Of a stretch of DNA of 64,000 bases, positions 43,736 to 54,552 are shown piece after piece. Within the stretch, counting starts at the first letter, position 1; each line of letters opens with the position of its first letter. The position numbers and the translations under genes are program-made. The DNA is taken from the NCBI GenBank assembly GCA_014529385.2, contig CM043944.1, forward strand, positions 92,063,914 to 92,127,913, in the 5' to 3' direction. This DNA comes from Adiantum capillus-veneris. Its lineage: Eukaryota; Streptophyta; Polypodiopsida; Polypodiales; Pteridaceae. A model generated the notes under the pieces. That model was not told the origin of the DNA. It worked only from the letters and a program-made list of their open reading frames with translations, and searched no databases.

Positions 43736-45005
43736 ATTTGGCATATTTATGATTCATCATGTACCTTTGTTGTACAACTAGAATTGCATCTGCTTTCAAA
43801 TTAATTTTGTGTTGACAAAAGCTAGCATCTACTCGTTTCATATCTGTGTAATTCCATGCAAAAACAACTTTGAATCTAGCAACAATTCGTTCAATTTCAA
43901 TTTAAATTCCTCATCCATGTATGCCGATACCTTCACTGTCTGTGGCTCCTCCCCTGAGTGTTCAGGTTCAGCTCCTGCAGTTCATCATGAGTCACTCTAG
44001 CAGTTCTCGACATATGATGTTCAAAAGCTCTCTATGCTTGCTTCATTGCCTTAATGGCTTCCTCCTCTTCTCTATTTTTAATCTTTAGATTCTTCAACAG
44101 CTCATTACCCATCTTGTTAGTTTATTGTTTACTCCCCTGAGCAATCACTGGTTTTTGAGTTATTGACTGTATTTCATCATCTTCTGGCTATAGCACATAT
44201 TTGGTTGCTGTCTTTTGTACATCCACTTCAAAAACAAGTACAACTGACGAATTAGTTCTAAGAAATTCTTCCTCTGCATCCTCTGCAATTTCTTCTACCA
44301 TATTCATCCATTCTGCATGCAGTGCCTTGAAACAAGGTGGTATCACCTTTTTTGCATACATTTGAATTCTCACTTTCTTCTTTCCTCTTTTGATCACTAT
44401 AGAGTTTGCTCCCCATAGTTTCTTTACTCTTGCTGCTCTTAACTAGGGCCACCCCAACATCATTGGATAAGAGCAAGTAGATTCTTCCAACCTTAGAACC
44501 ACAAAGTTGGCTACAAATTGTAGTCCTCCAACTAAGATTTGCAAATTCCTCAGAATCCTCAAAGGTTGAACCCGTCTTTGGTCTGCCATCTTCACCTAAA
44601 AAGGTGTTGGATCCCATTTCAAGAGATTCAGACGTTTGTAGGTTAACTCTAGAAGAATATTAACTCCTGACCCACCATCTAAGAATACTCCTGGAACAAA
44701 CACCCTTCCAATAGATACCCCCACTACTGGTACCTTGTAATCAACATCCATTGGTAGGACTTCCCATGCTTCTCCAATAAATTTTTCTTCAGTTTCCCTA
44801 CATCTGCCTGATTTGTACCTTCCACTTCATTATTCAATCTTTTCAAATCTTTCTTTTGCTTTTTCTTTTCCTGCTTCTTCTTCTTTTTTGACCAATCTTC
44901 ATCATCAGTATCATTTTCCTCTTCAGTATCTTGATCTGGATCTTCATGTTTTGATTCTGACTCATCCAATTCTGAATCTGAATCCTCACTCTGCTTTTTC
45001 TTCTT
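43736..45005 (-). pseudogene. Element E gag end, protease and linker (left of element D)
   Basis: This starts with a lysine- and acid-rich gag end (K-K-K-Q-S-E-D-S-D-S) that joins in frame to K-A-E-L-K-D-K at about 50965 across element D. Protease signatures V-F-L-D-G-G-S-G-V-N-I-L near 44670 and L-G-W-P-W-L near 44455 follow, then a linker with stops leading to RT. No CCHC knuckle is seen. A basic K-K-K-K-K cluster may serve for RNA binding. Confidence 0.78.
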
Positions 45006-45219
45006 TGTTGGAATTGAAAACACACATCTTGGAGAAGAGGAAGGAAGCTCAAGGCACACAATAGAGAGTGTATTACTTAGTGTCCAATGGAAAGATAGAT
45101 AGCCCTAGAGTGATGGGCGTATATACAATGCACGGGGGAAAAAACCTTCTAAAGAGGGAAAAAATGCCCCGACAGTCCTAGTGTGTTCACAGACCTCACT
45201 ACCACATGTATATGGAACA
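45006..45219 (-). repeat. Element D 3' LTR
   Basis: 214 bp. The minus strand runs from TGTTCCATATACATG to CCAACA. It is preceded on the minus strand by a purine tract, TCCAGGGGGGATT, at 45220-45232. Confidence 0.9.
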
Positions 45220-45232
45220 AATCCCCCCTGGA
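45220..45232 (-). other. Element D polypurine tract
   Basis: The minus-strand run CCAGGGGGGATT lies directly before the TG of the 3' LTR. Confidence 0.8.
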
Positions 45233-45398
45233 TTGATGCGGGGAACGAGAGCTGGCACATGAGTAAAGGGAAGTGCCATGCCCTGAGTACATGATCGGTC
45301 TACAAAGGGGAGTAAGACCAATCTTTGCGGAAAGCTTTGCGAAAAGCTTTGAGCTTCTCACGAGACAATGCCTTTGTGACAAGATCTGCAAGGTTTTC

Positions 45399-46953
45399 CT
45401 ATGTTGGCACATAAGCCAAGCTGATCTCTCCTGTTGAGAGCCTCTCCCTAACATAGTGGTAATGCACCTCAATGTGCTTTGTGCGAGCATGAAAAACTGG
45501 GTTCCTCGCAACTGCCAATGTGCTCTGACTATCAATGTAAATAGTGTTGGCAGTGTCCTGTTCAACACCCAAATCAGCCATAAGGCGTCTGAGCCATACG
45601 CACGCCATCGTAGCTGTGAAGACTGCCCTGTACTCGGCCTCACAACTAGAAGTGGCCATAGTAGGTTGCTTCTTTCTCAACCATGATATACATGAACTGC
45701 CAAGCATGAAACAAAAACCACTTATGGACACTTGTGTGTCAAAACAAGCAGCCCAATTTGAGTCCGAAAAAGCATGTAAGTCTAGCTGCAATGATTCCCC
45801 CTTGGGATAAAACAAGCCAAGATATAAAGTGACACTAAGGTAGCAGAAAATCCTCTTGACAGCCTGCCAATGCTTAGACCATGGGCTATGCATAAATCTG
45901 CAGACCTGTGAGATTGCAAACTGAATATCCGACCTCGTGGTGCATACATAAATGAGGCATCCAACAGCAGTTTGGTAAAGTGTGACATCTGCAGGATCAC
46001 CAGCATCATGAAGACTCAATTTTAAACATGTTTCCATGGGAGTGGCAATAGGTTTTCAATCCTCAAGTCCAAACTTACATAGCAATGTCTCTATGTAACT
46101 TTTTTGATGCAAGGCAATACCATCATCACACTGCTTAAACTGTATGCCCAAGTAATGATGCAACAGTCCCAAATCTTTCATCTTGAAAGTAGCATTCAAA
46201 TCAGCCTTAAATTTAGCAATATGTCTCTCATTTGGTCCAGTGATCAGCAAATCATCTACATAAAGAACCACAATGAGAAGTACATCACCCTCACACTTTA
46301 CATACAATGTGCTTTCTGTTGGATTGTTACGAAAGCCTCGTTTGACCAAATGAGTGTCAGTTTTCTCATACCAAGCATGAGGAGATTGCTTCAACCCATA
46401 CAAAGCCTTCTTACATCTGCACACTTTGTCCTTTTGTCCTTTCTTGACAAAACCGCGAGGCCGCGTTACATAAACTTCCTCAAATATGTCACCATTAAAG
46501 AAAGCACTAACAATGTCTGATTGATGTACATCCCAACCAAAATGAGCTGCCAATGCACATAGAAAATGCACAGTAGTCATACAACAAGTGGGAGCAAAAG
46601 TCTCTTCATAATCTATGCCTTTTTGCTATGTATAACTCTTTGCAACAAGTCAAGCCTTATGGCAATCGATCTCACCATCTGGCTTGCATTTCAACTTGTA
46701 AACCCACTTCGTACCAATGGACTTTTAAAGTCCATGTGTCATTTTCTATAAGTGGGTCATATTTTGATTGCATGGTAGCCATCCAATTTTTTGAATTTTG
46801 TGCTTCATCAAAAGACAGAGGTTCCTCAACATCGTGTAAGCTAGACACAACCAAAGCATAAAAATTTAATGCATAAGAGGCATGGCTAGAGCCTGAACGA
46901 GTACGACTAGACAAAGGTGCATCCAATTTACTGTCACGGAATGTATGCACCAA
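45399..46953 (-). pseudogene. Element D reverse transcriptase and RNase H
   Basis: Copia-type RT starts near 46953 (N-S-K-N-W-M, Y-D-P-L-I-E-N-D-T-W). It continues in the frame 46580-46056 with D-V-H-Q-S-D-I-V-S-A-F-F, A-L-Y-G-L-K-Q-S-P and catalytic L-Y-V-D-D-L near 46262. RNase H follows at 46037-45399 (D-S-N-W-A, S-S-C-E-A-E-Y, Y-I-D-S-Q-S). The pieces are linked by a deletion/frame change near 46720 and an in-frame break near 46050. Confidence 0.88.
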
Positions 46954-47900
46954 TATTTTGGCATACCTCTAGCCTGCTCATTTTCAGCCCTTTCCTCATC
47001 AAGTACATCATGTATATCTGCATCAGTAATAGGCTGATCTGTAACATTTTCAAAAACCCCCATAGGCTGTACATTTGCCTCATTGGAATTTACATTTGAA
47101 CTTCCACCCCTGAAAAGAGGCAACAAAGTGTCATAAATGTCTTGTGAGCTTACATTACTGTCTCTAGTACATGACAGCAAGGGTGGAACAGAATCTTCCA
47201 TAAACACTACATCCCGTGAAACCAAAATACGCTTTGTTTGCGGATGAAACAACCTGTAACGTTTTCTTTCAGCACTATAACCAACAAAATAACATTTGAC
47301 AGCCTTATCATCCAATTTTCGGCGTTGTGTTTGTGGATATGCCAAACAACCAAAAAAACGCATGTGCTCAATAGAAGGCTTTCTATCATGCCATGCATCT
47401 TATGGAGTAATAGACTGCAAAGCTTTCGTAGGACACCTGCTAAGTACATAAGTGGCAAACATGATGGCCTCAAGCCAAAAAGAATGCAGCAAAGCTTGAC
47501 TTTTGACATACATCGTGCCATTTTTGTAAGTGACCTCTTTTTCCTCTCAGCAACACCATTTTGCTGAGGTGTATAAGGCACTGTACATTGGTGTTCTATC
47601 CCACGACTAGCCAGAAATGCATTAAATTCATGAGACATATACTCCCCCCTCGATTGGAATGGAGGGTGCCCATAGTATATTTCGATACATTTGCAACCAT
47701 AGCCAGAAATTGTTTGAAGCACATAAAAACTTCGGACTTCGCTTTAAGAGGAAATACCCATGCATGCATGGAGTAATCATCAATGAAAGTCACGAAGTAA
47801 AGGTAATTGCCCAAGGATGGAGTTTGCATGGGCCCACAAACATCACTATGCACAAGCTGCAACCTGCATGTGGCCCTAACTGAACCATCCTTTGGAAACT
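46866..47900 (-). pseudogene. Element D integrase
   Basis: The core begins with H-S-D-V-C-G-P and F-I-D-D-Y-S-M (47862-47770). It continues through the frame change near 47640 with P-Q-Q-N-G-V-A-E-R-K near 47560, and ends with L-D-D-K-A-V-K-C-Y-F-V-G-Y near 47310. The D-D-E signature can be followed by eye, but at least two frame changes separate its parts. Confidence 0.83.
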
Positions 47901-47912
47901 TTGAACGCTACA

Positions 47913-48467
47913 TCATCTTACCCAAAATACAGCCTTCACAAACATGTTGACAGGTGCTTCAAGAGGCGGCAAAGAAGTAACCATATTAGATTTCTGCAAA
48001 CGCAACAAACTAGAAAAATTCAGATGCCCAAAACGTGCATGCCACAGTTTTGCATCTGAAACAGCCCTTGAATCTGCAACTGCATTTGCAAAATTTGGTC
48101 CACACTTGACATACAAAGTGATCTTATACAGCCCATGGCACAAAAGGCCAGATGCAACAATTTCATCACCAAAACTGAGATCATGAACTGTACATCTGTC
48201 ATCCACAAATTTGACTACAAGTCCAAGTCTATTAAGTGCAGATAAAGACAAAATATTCTTTTTGATCCCAGGTACATAAAGTGCATCAACAAGTGTGAAG
48301 GAACTGCCATTTACAACAGTAACCACAATCTTTCCAACTCCTTGAACCGGATAAGAGGCATTATTGGCACAAGTGACTGAATTCCCATGAGGGACGGACT
48401 CGAGAGAGGTGAACAATTCACGATGTGAGGTAATGTGCTTTGTAGAACCACTGTTGAAATACCACAC
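47913..48467 (-). pseudogene. Element D protease and pre-integrase region
   Basis: Copia protease start W-Y-F-N-S-G-S-T-K-H has Asn in place of the catalytic Asp (W-x-x-D-S-G is usual). The downstream part (V-D-A-L-Y-V-P-G-I-K-K-N-I-L-S) and pre-integrase zinc text (L-W-H-A-R-F-G-H-L) are intact. A G-to-A change at the Asp codon explains the loss. Confidence 0.85.
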
Positions 48468-49173
48468 ATGTGAATCTGCAGCAAAACTGACATGTGTGCA
48501 TCATGGACAGTAGGATTGTAAGCACACTCTACACTAAAGCTTATTCTGCATCAACATCAACATCACAGTCTCCTTTCACAGAAGACTCAACAATGGCTGC
48601 ATTTGTAGTGGAACCAGCATTTGCACTGGAACCGCCCTCTTTCTTCTTGACCTCTTTGGCCTTCAACTTAGGACATTGCTTGATCAAGTGATCATTAGCT
48701 TTGCAATAATGGCAACACGTCTTCTTTTTGCCCTTATCACCAGAATTTCTAGACAAATTGCTGCCAGAAGAAGCATAAGTTTTTCCACTCGCAACAAAAC
48801 CATAAGAAGTGGCTGCATTGCTGCTACCACCCTTTCTTTGAGAAGCAATAAAAGCCTGTTCAACTGCATGTTTCCTAGTCTTGTTTTTTTCTGGAAACTG
48901 ACTCTTGCAACAGCAATGTGCATAATGCATCAAACTTGACAACTTCAGGATTTCCTTGGGTTATAAGTCTCCAAGTAGTAGCAAAAGTCTAGTAAGAATC
49001 CGGTAAGGCATCAAGTGTTAAGTATGGAGCGTGATTTACCCTTGTAATTTTCTGTGGTAAAAGCGCACATTTGTAAGGCCCCCATTATAAGGAGAAGCCA
49101 TCGTGCGTGAAGGAAAATCACTCACCGAAAACCAAAATTTTCACGGACAAGAATCAGGGGCAACTTTAAAGGC

Positions 49174-49200
49174 CTCGGGGGAGGCCCCCGAGACTTTTTT
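49174..49200. other. GC-rich hairpin followed by a T run in the solo LTR
   Basis: CTCGGGGG, loop AGG, CCCCCGAG (49174-49192) is followed within two bases by nine or more T residues. It could form a strong RNA hairpin. Confidence 0.7.
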
Positions 49201-49282
49201 TTTCGCCGGAATATTCTTTTTCGCCGGAATATTATGGCCGGACGGCGGCTGGAAAGTGGTCGGAAAAAAACCGGTCGGTTGA

Positions 49283-49357
49283 CCGGTGGCCGGTAGTCGG
49301 AAGTCAATGGGCCGGTGGCCGGTGGTCGGAAGTCAATGACCGGTGGCCGGTGGCCGA
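49283..49357. repeat. CCGGTGGCCGG-type minisatellite in the solo LTR
   Basis: About two and a half units of roughly 28 bp share CCGGTGGCCGGT and TCGGAAGTCAATG. They are rich in CG and CHG sites. Confidence 0.75.
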
Positions 49358-49693
49358 ATTCAAAAGGGGACTTGTCTTCTCAAGGGCGGCCACACATGGG
49401 CGGATTGGAGGGTCCGATTTGGACTTATTCGCACAAGGGCGGCTACACATGGCTGTCTCTCATAAGAGAGGGCAGCCCTTTTGGCCTATAAAAGGAGGCC
49501 ATTTCTACACACATTTCATAGTGTGAAGTTGATGCAACAAGGTGAGTGTGAGGTGGTGAGAGTGAAGCAAGGCGGGAGCTCCATTAAGGGTATAATCCCT
49601 ATGTAAACTACTTTTTGTTTTGAAGTACTAAAGCCATTGAGTGGCTGCTTTCGCGTGGACGTAGCCCACATTGGGTGAACCACGTATATCGTG

Positions 49694-49696
<3 letters not shown>

Positions 49697-49741
<45 letters not shown>
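49697..49741. repeat. (TC)n microsatellite in the solo LTR
   Basis: About 22 TC units near the 3' end of the solo LTR. Confidence 0.93.
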
Positions 49742-49744
<3 letters not shown>

Positions 49745-50370
49745 CTATAATCTCGTGTATATAAATTTGTCTCTCTCCATTAAGTAATCTACTCAATTAT
49801 CTATTTAGCTACGTCTTATTTCCTAACATCAAGAACAGTCTGCACAAGGAAACTGTCTAAAATGACTTCACCTGCAAAAATAATTTGCTCATTGATATCC
49901 TTGACACCAGAAAGGAAAGTGTCCATATCATCTTCCTCATACATAATCTTCGACTCCAGCTCTTTACGCAACAATGAAATTTTAGTCTCATTGCAACTTG
50001 CATAAAGACCAGCCAAAATATCCCAAGCCTGTTTTGCAGATTTCTTTGAATGAATGTGAGAAGTAATGGTGCGCTTCACAGACAACGCAATCAATGCATG
50101 AGCTTGCACATCCTTTACATCCCAACGAGCTTGTTTTTCCATAGGCAAAACAACTCTTACAACAGCAATCCATGCAGTAAGACCTGCAACATCCTCAACA
50201 TCACCTACATCCTCAGAACCAGGGCGTATATCAATGCCCTACACAATATTCCAGACGCCCTTCGACACAAGAACATGTTGCATCATGTAAGCCCACATAG
50301 GGTGATTGTCCCCATCCAATGTGTCCTCAGCAGTAAACATTTTGAACACATATGTGTTGTTGTCAGCCAT

Positions 50371-50716
50371 GGAAAATGCCTACACCCGATGTGAAAACTG
50401 CCCAAAATGAGGAGAAACTGAGTGAGACCAACACGTGCTATAAAGCACAACCCGTAGCAGATTGTATGGGACTTGTAATGGAGTAATTGGCACTGATAAA
50501 AATTCTACACAAAATGACAAATTTGCATGTGCAGACCTGACTGTAGTGGAAACGAAGGTCGAAATGAGCCCGAATCAGAAATGTGAGCAGACTAAGCTCT
50601 ACGAGCTTATCCAAAAAAAAAAAGACCTGCGAACGCTTGCCAAAGCTCACTAAAATTGGAGAAAGTGAGCAGGCATGTGTTGGAGCTGTTGACTGACTAA
50701 GCTCGGGAGGATGCAA
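50371..50716 (-). other. Element D 5' leader
   Basis: The untranslated stretch between primer site and gag ATG. I see nothing else in it. Confidence 0.7.
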
Positions 50717-50732
50717 CCTGCTCTGATACCAA
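50717..50732 (-). other. Element D primer-binding site, initiator tRNA-Met
   Basis: The minus strand reads TTGGTATCAGAGCAGG immediately after the 5' LTR end. Confidence 0.88.
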
Positions 50733-50733
50733 T

Positions 50734-50964
50734 TGTTGGAATTAGGGTTGCAGGAAAACACACACAGCTTGGAGAAGATGAAGGAAGCTCAAGGAACACA
50801 ATAGAGAGTGTATTACTTAGTGTGCAATGGAAAGATAGATAGATAGCCCTAGAGTGATGGGTGTATATACAATGCACGAGGGAAAAAACCTCCTAAAGAG
50901 GGAAAAAATTCCCCGATGGTCCTAGTGTGTTCACACACATCACTACCACATGTATATGGTAACA
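50734..50964 (-). repeat. Element D 5' LTR
   Basis: 231 bp, matching 45006-45219 and 39069-39306. The minus strand runs from TGTTACCATATACATG to CCAACA. Confidence 0.92.
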
Positions 50965-51600
50965 TTCTTGTCCTTTAGTTCTGCTTTACCTCCATATCTT
51001 CTTTCAGCTCTTGTAGCTGCTTCAACCAAATAAGTAAAATCGTGTGCATTTACTAATGGGGGTCTCCCTGCTACTACTGCACTTCTGAACTCCTTTTTTA
51101 GTCCCTTACAAAAGTAGTCTCCCAAATTGCTCCATAGAAGGCTGTTGTGCTGCCTCCAGTCTATTGTTCAAATTTCTAAATTTTTGTGCATAATCTTCAA
51201 CCAACAAATTTTTCTGCTTCAATTTCCTCAACTTCTTCAAAATGTCTTCAGGTGTCTTATCCTCCCCGAACCTTAATAAAATTCTCCGCTTCAAATCATT
51301 ATAATCAGCAAAAGCTGCCATACTGCAAGAACCAATCCATGGGCTTACCTTGAACTGTTGCTGCAAAATGCTTTTTCTTCACTACATCCGGATGTAACGC
51401 ATCATATCCACTTGCAGACCACCTTGTTTGAAATTGATCAACGTGGCTGTAAACATCTTGGGACTTTTTCCTGCTGAACTTTGTTGCGCCCACTTTGGGA
51501 TTTGGTGTAGCCATTGGAGGTATTGAAAGTGTTCTGAGTACTCTTACCGGGAGTGGATTGAAAGGTAAAGTACCTATCCCTAATGATACAAACTGCAATT
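50965..51600 (-). pseudogene. Element E gag (right of element D)
   Basis: The capsid-like region has W-F-L-Q-Y near 51315 and Y-N-D-L-K-R-R-I-L-L-R-F near 51300-51265. It continues with Y-A-Q-K-F-R-N-L near 51190 and, after a frame change near 51110, with L-K-K-E-F-R-S-A-V-V and Y-L-V-E-A-A-T-R-A-E. It ends at K-D-K where element D is inserted. The text is typical of plant Ty3 gag. Confidence 0.8.
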
Positions 51601-52242
51601 ATCTTCTTGCCCTTAAAATTGTCTGAGTTAGCACTACACTAACCAATTGTCCCGAAAGTGGGTCTATTGTGGGAGGAGTTGTTTGTTGGCCTCCTTGGTT
51701 TGCAGGTGGGGTCTCCTACAACCTGTGTTCAGGTTCTTGTAGTTCAGTCCCCACCCCAACAGTTTCTACTCCTGCAGCAAACCCCCTTACAGGTTCTTCT
51801 TAGTCATCACTACCAGACTCTTCTTCCTGTCTTCCCCTTGCAAAGAACTCTCTCCTCAATCAAACCTTGTGCCATATGAGTGTTGTGGTAAATTGGACCC
51901 TTGCCCTGTCCCACTCATGCATTGCTTCTTCTCTTTTGTCTAAAATATTGTGTCAACGCTTTCCTTTCATACAGACTGTAACATGAAGGAAAATTGTAGG
52001 CACCAAAAGGTAAAACTGATGTAGCTACCTTGTCAGAAATTGCAATTTTGATTTCCCCTAGCAGATCTGGGAAGAACTCCTCCAAGAACTTTGTTGCATA
52101 TTCCTCAGACTCTTCCTGTGGGGTTACCCAATTTGAGAATTCCTGTAGGTGGTTTATGTCAACCAACATGTCAACACCTTGCTGCATTCTTGAGTGCCAT
52201 ATGGTTCAAGCTGAATTCAAACCAATTGCAAGATCGCCAAAG
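51601..52242 (-). other. Element E gag N-terminal region, leader and possible primer site
   Basis: A minus frame of 90 codons (52187-51915) has no clear domain and may be the gag N-terminus or leader. Next to the LTR the minus strand reads TTGGCGATCTTGC (about 52228-52240), positioned as a primer site but not assignable to a tRNA by eye. Confidence 0.5.
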
Positions 52243-52625
52243 TGTTAGGGACTCACAGCCCTAACAGGTATTAAGTACAAGAGACATGCAGTATAAAGGA
52301 AAATGACTATAAGAGACTGCACATAAAGTCACAAGACTGCAAATCATATGAATAAGAAACGCCATGATTGAGAAAAACAAGATACTGCTTCATTGTGTAT
52401 TCATCATCATCATCAAACTACAGACCCAAAACAACAATACGACTACAGGAAGACTACAAACTGCTTGTTGGTTACATCCAAAATTGCCACACACCATAAG
52501 ACAATTCGGGTATTTTAAACTACCTAACAATTAGGCACTTGTGTAAACATGCCTCTAAGGTTTGAAACTAAGACCTTAGTTACAATTCAAAAACGATAAG
52601 TACCCTGACACATCAGGCACTAACA
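52243..52625 (-). repeat. Element E 5' LTR
   Basis: 383 bp. On the minus strand it starts TGTTAGTGCC and ends CCTAACA. It is similar to 41115-41465 except for the first 40 bases or so, which have diverged or been replaced. Confidence 0.84.
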
Positions 52626-53975
52626 GTGCATACTTTGTGTGACAGTAAAGTGGATGCACCTTTGTCTAGTCACACTCATTCATGTTCTCGCCATGCATCT
52701 TATGCATCAAATTGCTATGCTTTGGCTATTTTCAGTTTATGTGATGTTGAGGAACCTCTGTCTTTTGATGAAACACAGAATTCAAAAAATTGGATGTCTG
52801 CCCATGCAATCAAAATATGATACAATTATAAAAAATGACACATGGACTTTATGTGATTTGCCTCCTGGAAAAAAGGTCATTGGTACAAAGTGGGTTTACA
52901 AGTTGAAGCGTAAGCCGGATGGTGAAATTGATCGCTATAATACTTGACTTGTTGCAAAAGGCTATGCATAGCAGAAAGGCATAGTTTATGAAGAGACCTT
53001 TGCTTGCACTTGTCATATGACTATTGTGCATTTTCTATGTCCATTAGCAGTTCATTTTGGTTGGGATGTACATCAATCAGAAATTGTTACTACTTTCTTG
53101 AATGTTGACACATTTGAGGAAGTTTATGTAACATAGCCTCGCGGTTTTGTTAAAAAAGGACAAGAGGATAAAGTGTGCAAATGTAAGAAAGCTTTGTATG
53201 GGTTGAAGTGGTCTCCTCGTGCTTGGTATGAGAAATCTGACACTCATTAAATCAAATGAAGCTTTTGTAACAGTCCAACAAAAAGCACTTTGTATGTGAA
53301 GCGTGAGGTGATGTACTTCTCATTGTTGTTCTATATGTGGATGATTTGCTAATTACTGGTCCAAATGAGGCACACATTGCTGAATGTAAGGCTGATTTGA
53401 ATGCTACTTTAAAGAAAAAATATTTGGGCCTATTGCATTATTACTAGGGCATATAGTTTAAGCAGTGTGATGGTGGTATTGCCTTGTGTCGGGCAAGTTA
53501 CATAGAGACATTGCTATATGTAAGTTTGGACTTGAGAATTGCAAACCTATTGCCACTCCCATGGAAACTGGTTTGAAATTGAGTCTTCATGATGCTGGTG
53601 ATATTGTCGATGTAATTGCTATTGGATGCCTTGTATGCAATACGAGGCCGGATATTCATTTTGCAATCTCACAGGTCAACCGATTTATGCATAGCCCACA
53701 ACCTAAGCCACTTGGCAAGCTATCAAGTAGACCTTTTGCTACTTGAGTGGCACTTTACATTTTGGGTTGTTTTATCCCAAGGGGGGATCATTGCCGCTAG
53801 ATCTACATGCTTTTTTGGACTTAGATTCAGCTGCTTGTTTTGACACGCAAGCGTCCATGAGTGATTTTTGTTTCATGCTTGGCAGTTCATGCATATCATG
53901 GTTGAGCAAGAAGTAACCTACTGTGGCCACTTCTAGTTGTGAAGCTAAGTACATGGAAGTCTTCATAGCTACAAT
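52626..53975 (+). pseudogene. Element F pol, second part: RT and truncated RNase H
   Basis: This resumes the copia text broken at 41114: P-L-S-F-D-E-T-Q-N-S-K-N-W, K-W-V-Y-K-L-K, D-V-H-Q-S-E, A-L-Y-G-L-K and catalytic L-Y-V-D-D-L near 53335. Many stops and frame changes are present. RNase H ends in S-S-C-E-A-K-Y near 53950 and is cut off. Confidence 0.83.
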
Positions 53976-54552
53976 TGAGTACTGAAATATGATTCAAATA
54001 AATATGCTTGATCTTATAAAAAACACAAGAACGAGTAACATATATTTCATTCACTTCAGGTTTCCTACTTAATGCGTCTACTACTACTATGTTTGCTTTA
54101 CCCGGTTGGTGTTGAATCATTGGTTCAATAAAACTAGCCCATTTTATGTGACGGCTAAAACGGTAGATTGTGTCATGGTTTCAAGTTTCTACTTTCAAAT
54201 GCGATTGGGTGATCGTTTTGCATCAAAACAGCTCATATACCTGAACCACTTGCATCAATAACAACTACAAAGAAAGGTTGTGAAAAATCAAGAAATTGCA
54301 CGATGGGTGCATGGGTCAAGAGGTATTTCAAAGTGTCAAATGATTTTTCTTGTTCAGGTTCCCATTTGAATGGTGTTTTTTGGTGAAGCAATGCGGTCAT
54401 GGGTTAGACAATGCGAGATTTTTTTTTGATAAATTTATGGTAGAAGCCTGCTAAGCCCAAAAATGACTTGATATCATGCACTGTTTTTGGGTAGGCCAAG
54501 TTTGAATGGTTTCAATCTTTTTCGGATCAATAGAAATGTCTATTTTAGACAT
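53976..54552 (-). pseudogene. Element G: Ty3/gypsy RT/RNase H fragment
   Basis: On the minus strand there are recognisable scraps: I-D-I-S-I-D-P-K-K-I-E near 54540, P-G-K-A-N-I-V-V-V-D-A-L-S-R-K-P-E-V-N near 54100-54050. This is the end of RNase H towards integrase, heavily mutated. Its right part is interrupted by element H. Its continuation would lie beyond the window. Confidence 0.7.

Larger units (their letters stand above)
49016..49828 (+). mobile_element. Solo LTR inserted in element D gag
   Basis: 813 bp from TGTTAAG to CCTAACA, flanked by a perfect 5-bp duplication TCAAG (49011-49015 and 49829-49833). The D gag frame rejoins when it is removed. A TATA-like CCTATAAAAGG at about 49481-49491 suggests plus orientation. 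No internal retroelement genes are present, so a solo LTR is the simplest reading. A small non-autonomous element is possible. It is GC-rich between 49160 and 49360. Confidence 0.85.
48541..50370 (-). pseudogene. Element D gag, split by a solo LTR
   Basis: The start ATG is at 50370-50368 (M-A-D-N-N-T-Y-V-F). A TAG lies at 50239-50241. The copia gag homology (W-D-I-L-A-G-L-Y, L-L-R-K-E-L-E) continues to V-Q-T-V-L-D at 49834, then the solo LTR. After it come A-L-P-D-S-Y, a TAG where CAG is plausible, and T-F-A-T-T-W. The CCHC knuckle C-H-Y-C-K-A-N-D-H-L-I-K-Q-C is near 48715-48675. Confidence 0.87.
45006..50964 (-). mobile_element. Element D: full-length Ty1/copia retrotransposon
   Basis: LTRs lie at 45006-45219 (3') and 50734-50964 (5'), with 5-bp target duplication TTCTT at 45001-45005 and 50965-50969. 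There is an initiator tRNA-Met primer site, and the order is copia-type: gag, protease, integrase, RT, RNase H. It is inserted in the gag of element E, and the E frame rejoins exactly when one TTCTT is removed. It is itself interrupted by a solo LTR. Pol has several frame changes and stops. Confidence 0.93.
41115..52625 (-). mobile_element. Element E: Ty3/gypsy retrotransposon without integrase
   Basis: LTRs lie at 41115-41465 (3') and 52243-52625 (5'). In plus-strand reading both begin TGTTAGG and end with CA. Flanks are GTGCG (41110-41114) and GTGCA (52626-52630), a 5-bp target duplication with one change inside element F. The minus strand encodes gag, protease and RT/RNase H. Where integrase is expected there is instead a decayed coiled-coil reading frame. 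Element D is inserted in its gag. Confidence 0.85.
39069..53975 (+). mobile_element. Element F: Ty1/copia retrotransposon, interrupted and truncated
   Basis: The 5' LTR is at 39069-39306, the primer site at 39308, and internal pieces lie at 39307-41114 and 52626-53975, split by element E. The internal text matches element D closely, so F and D belong to one family. Gag and the protease start are deleted between the leader and about 39630. The right end stops inside RNase H near 53975, and no 3' LTR is seen. Confidence 0.85.
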
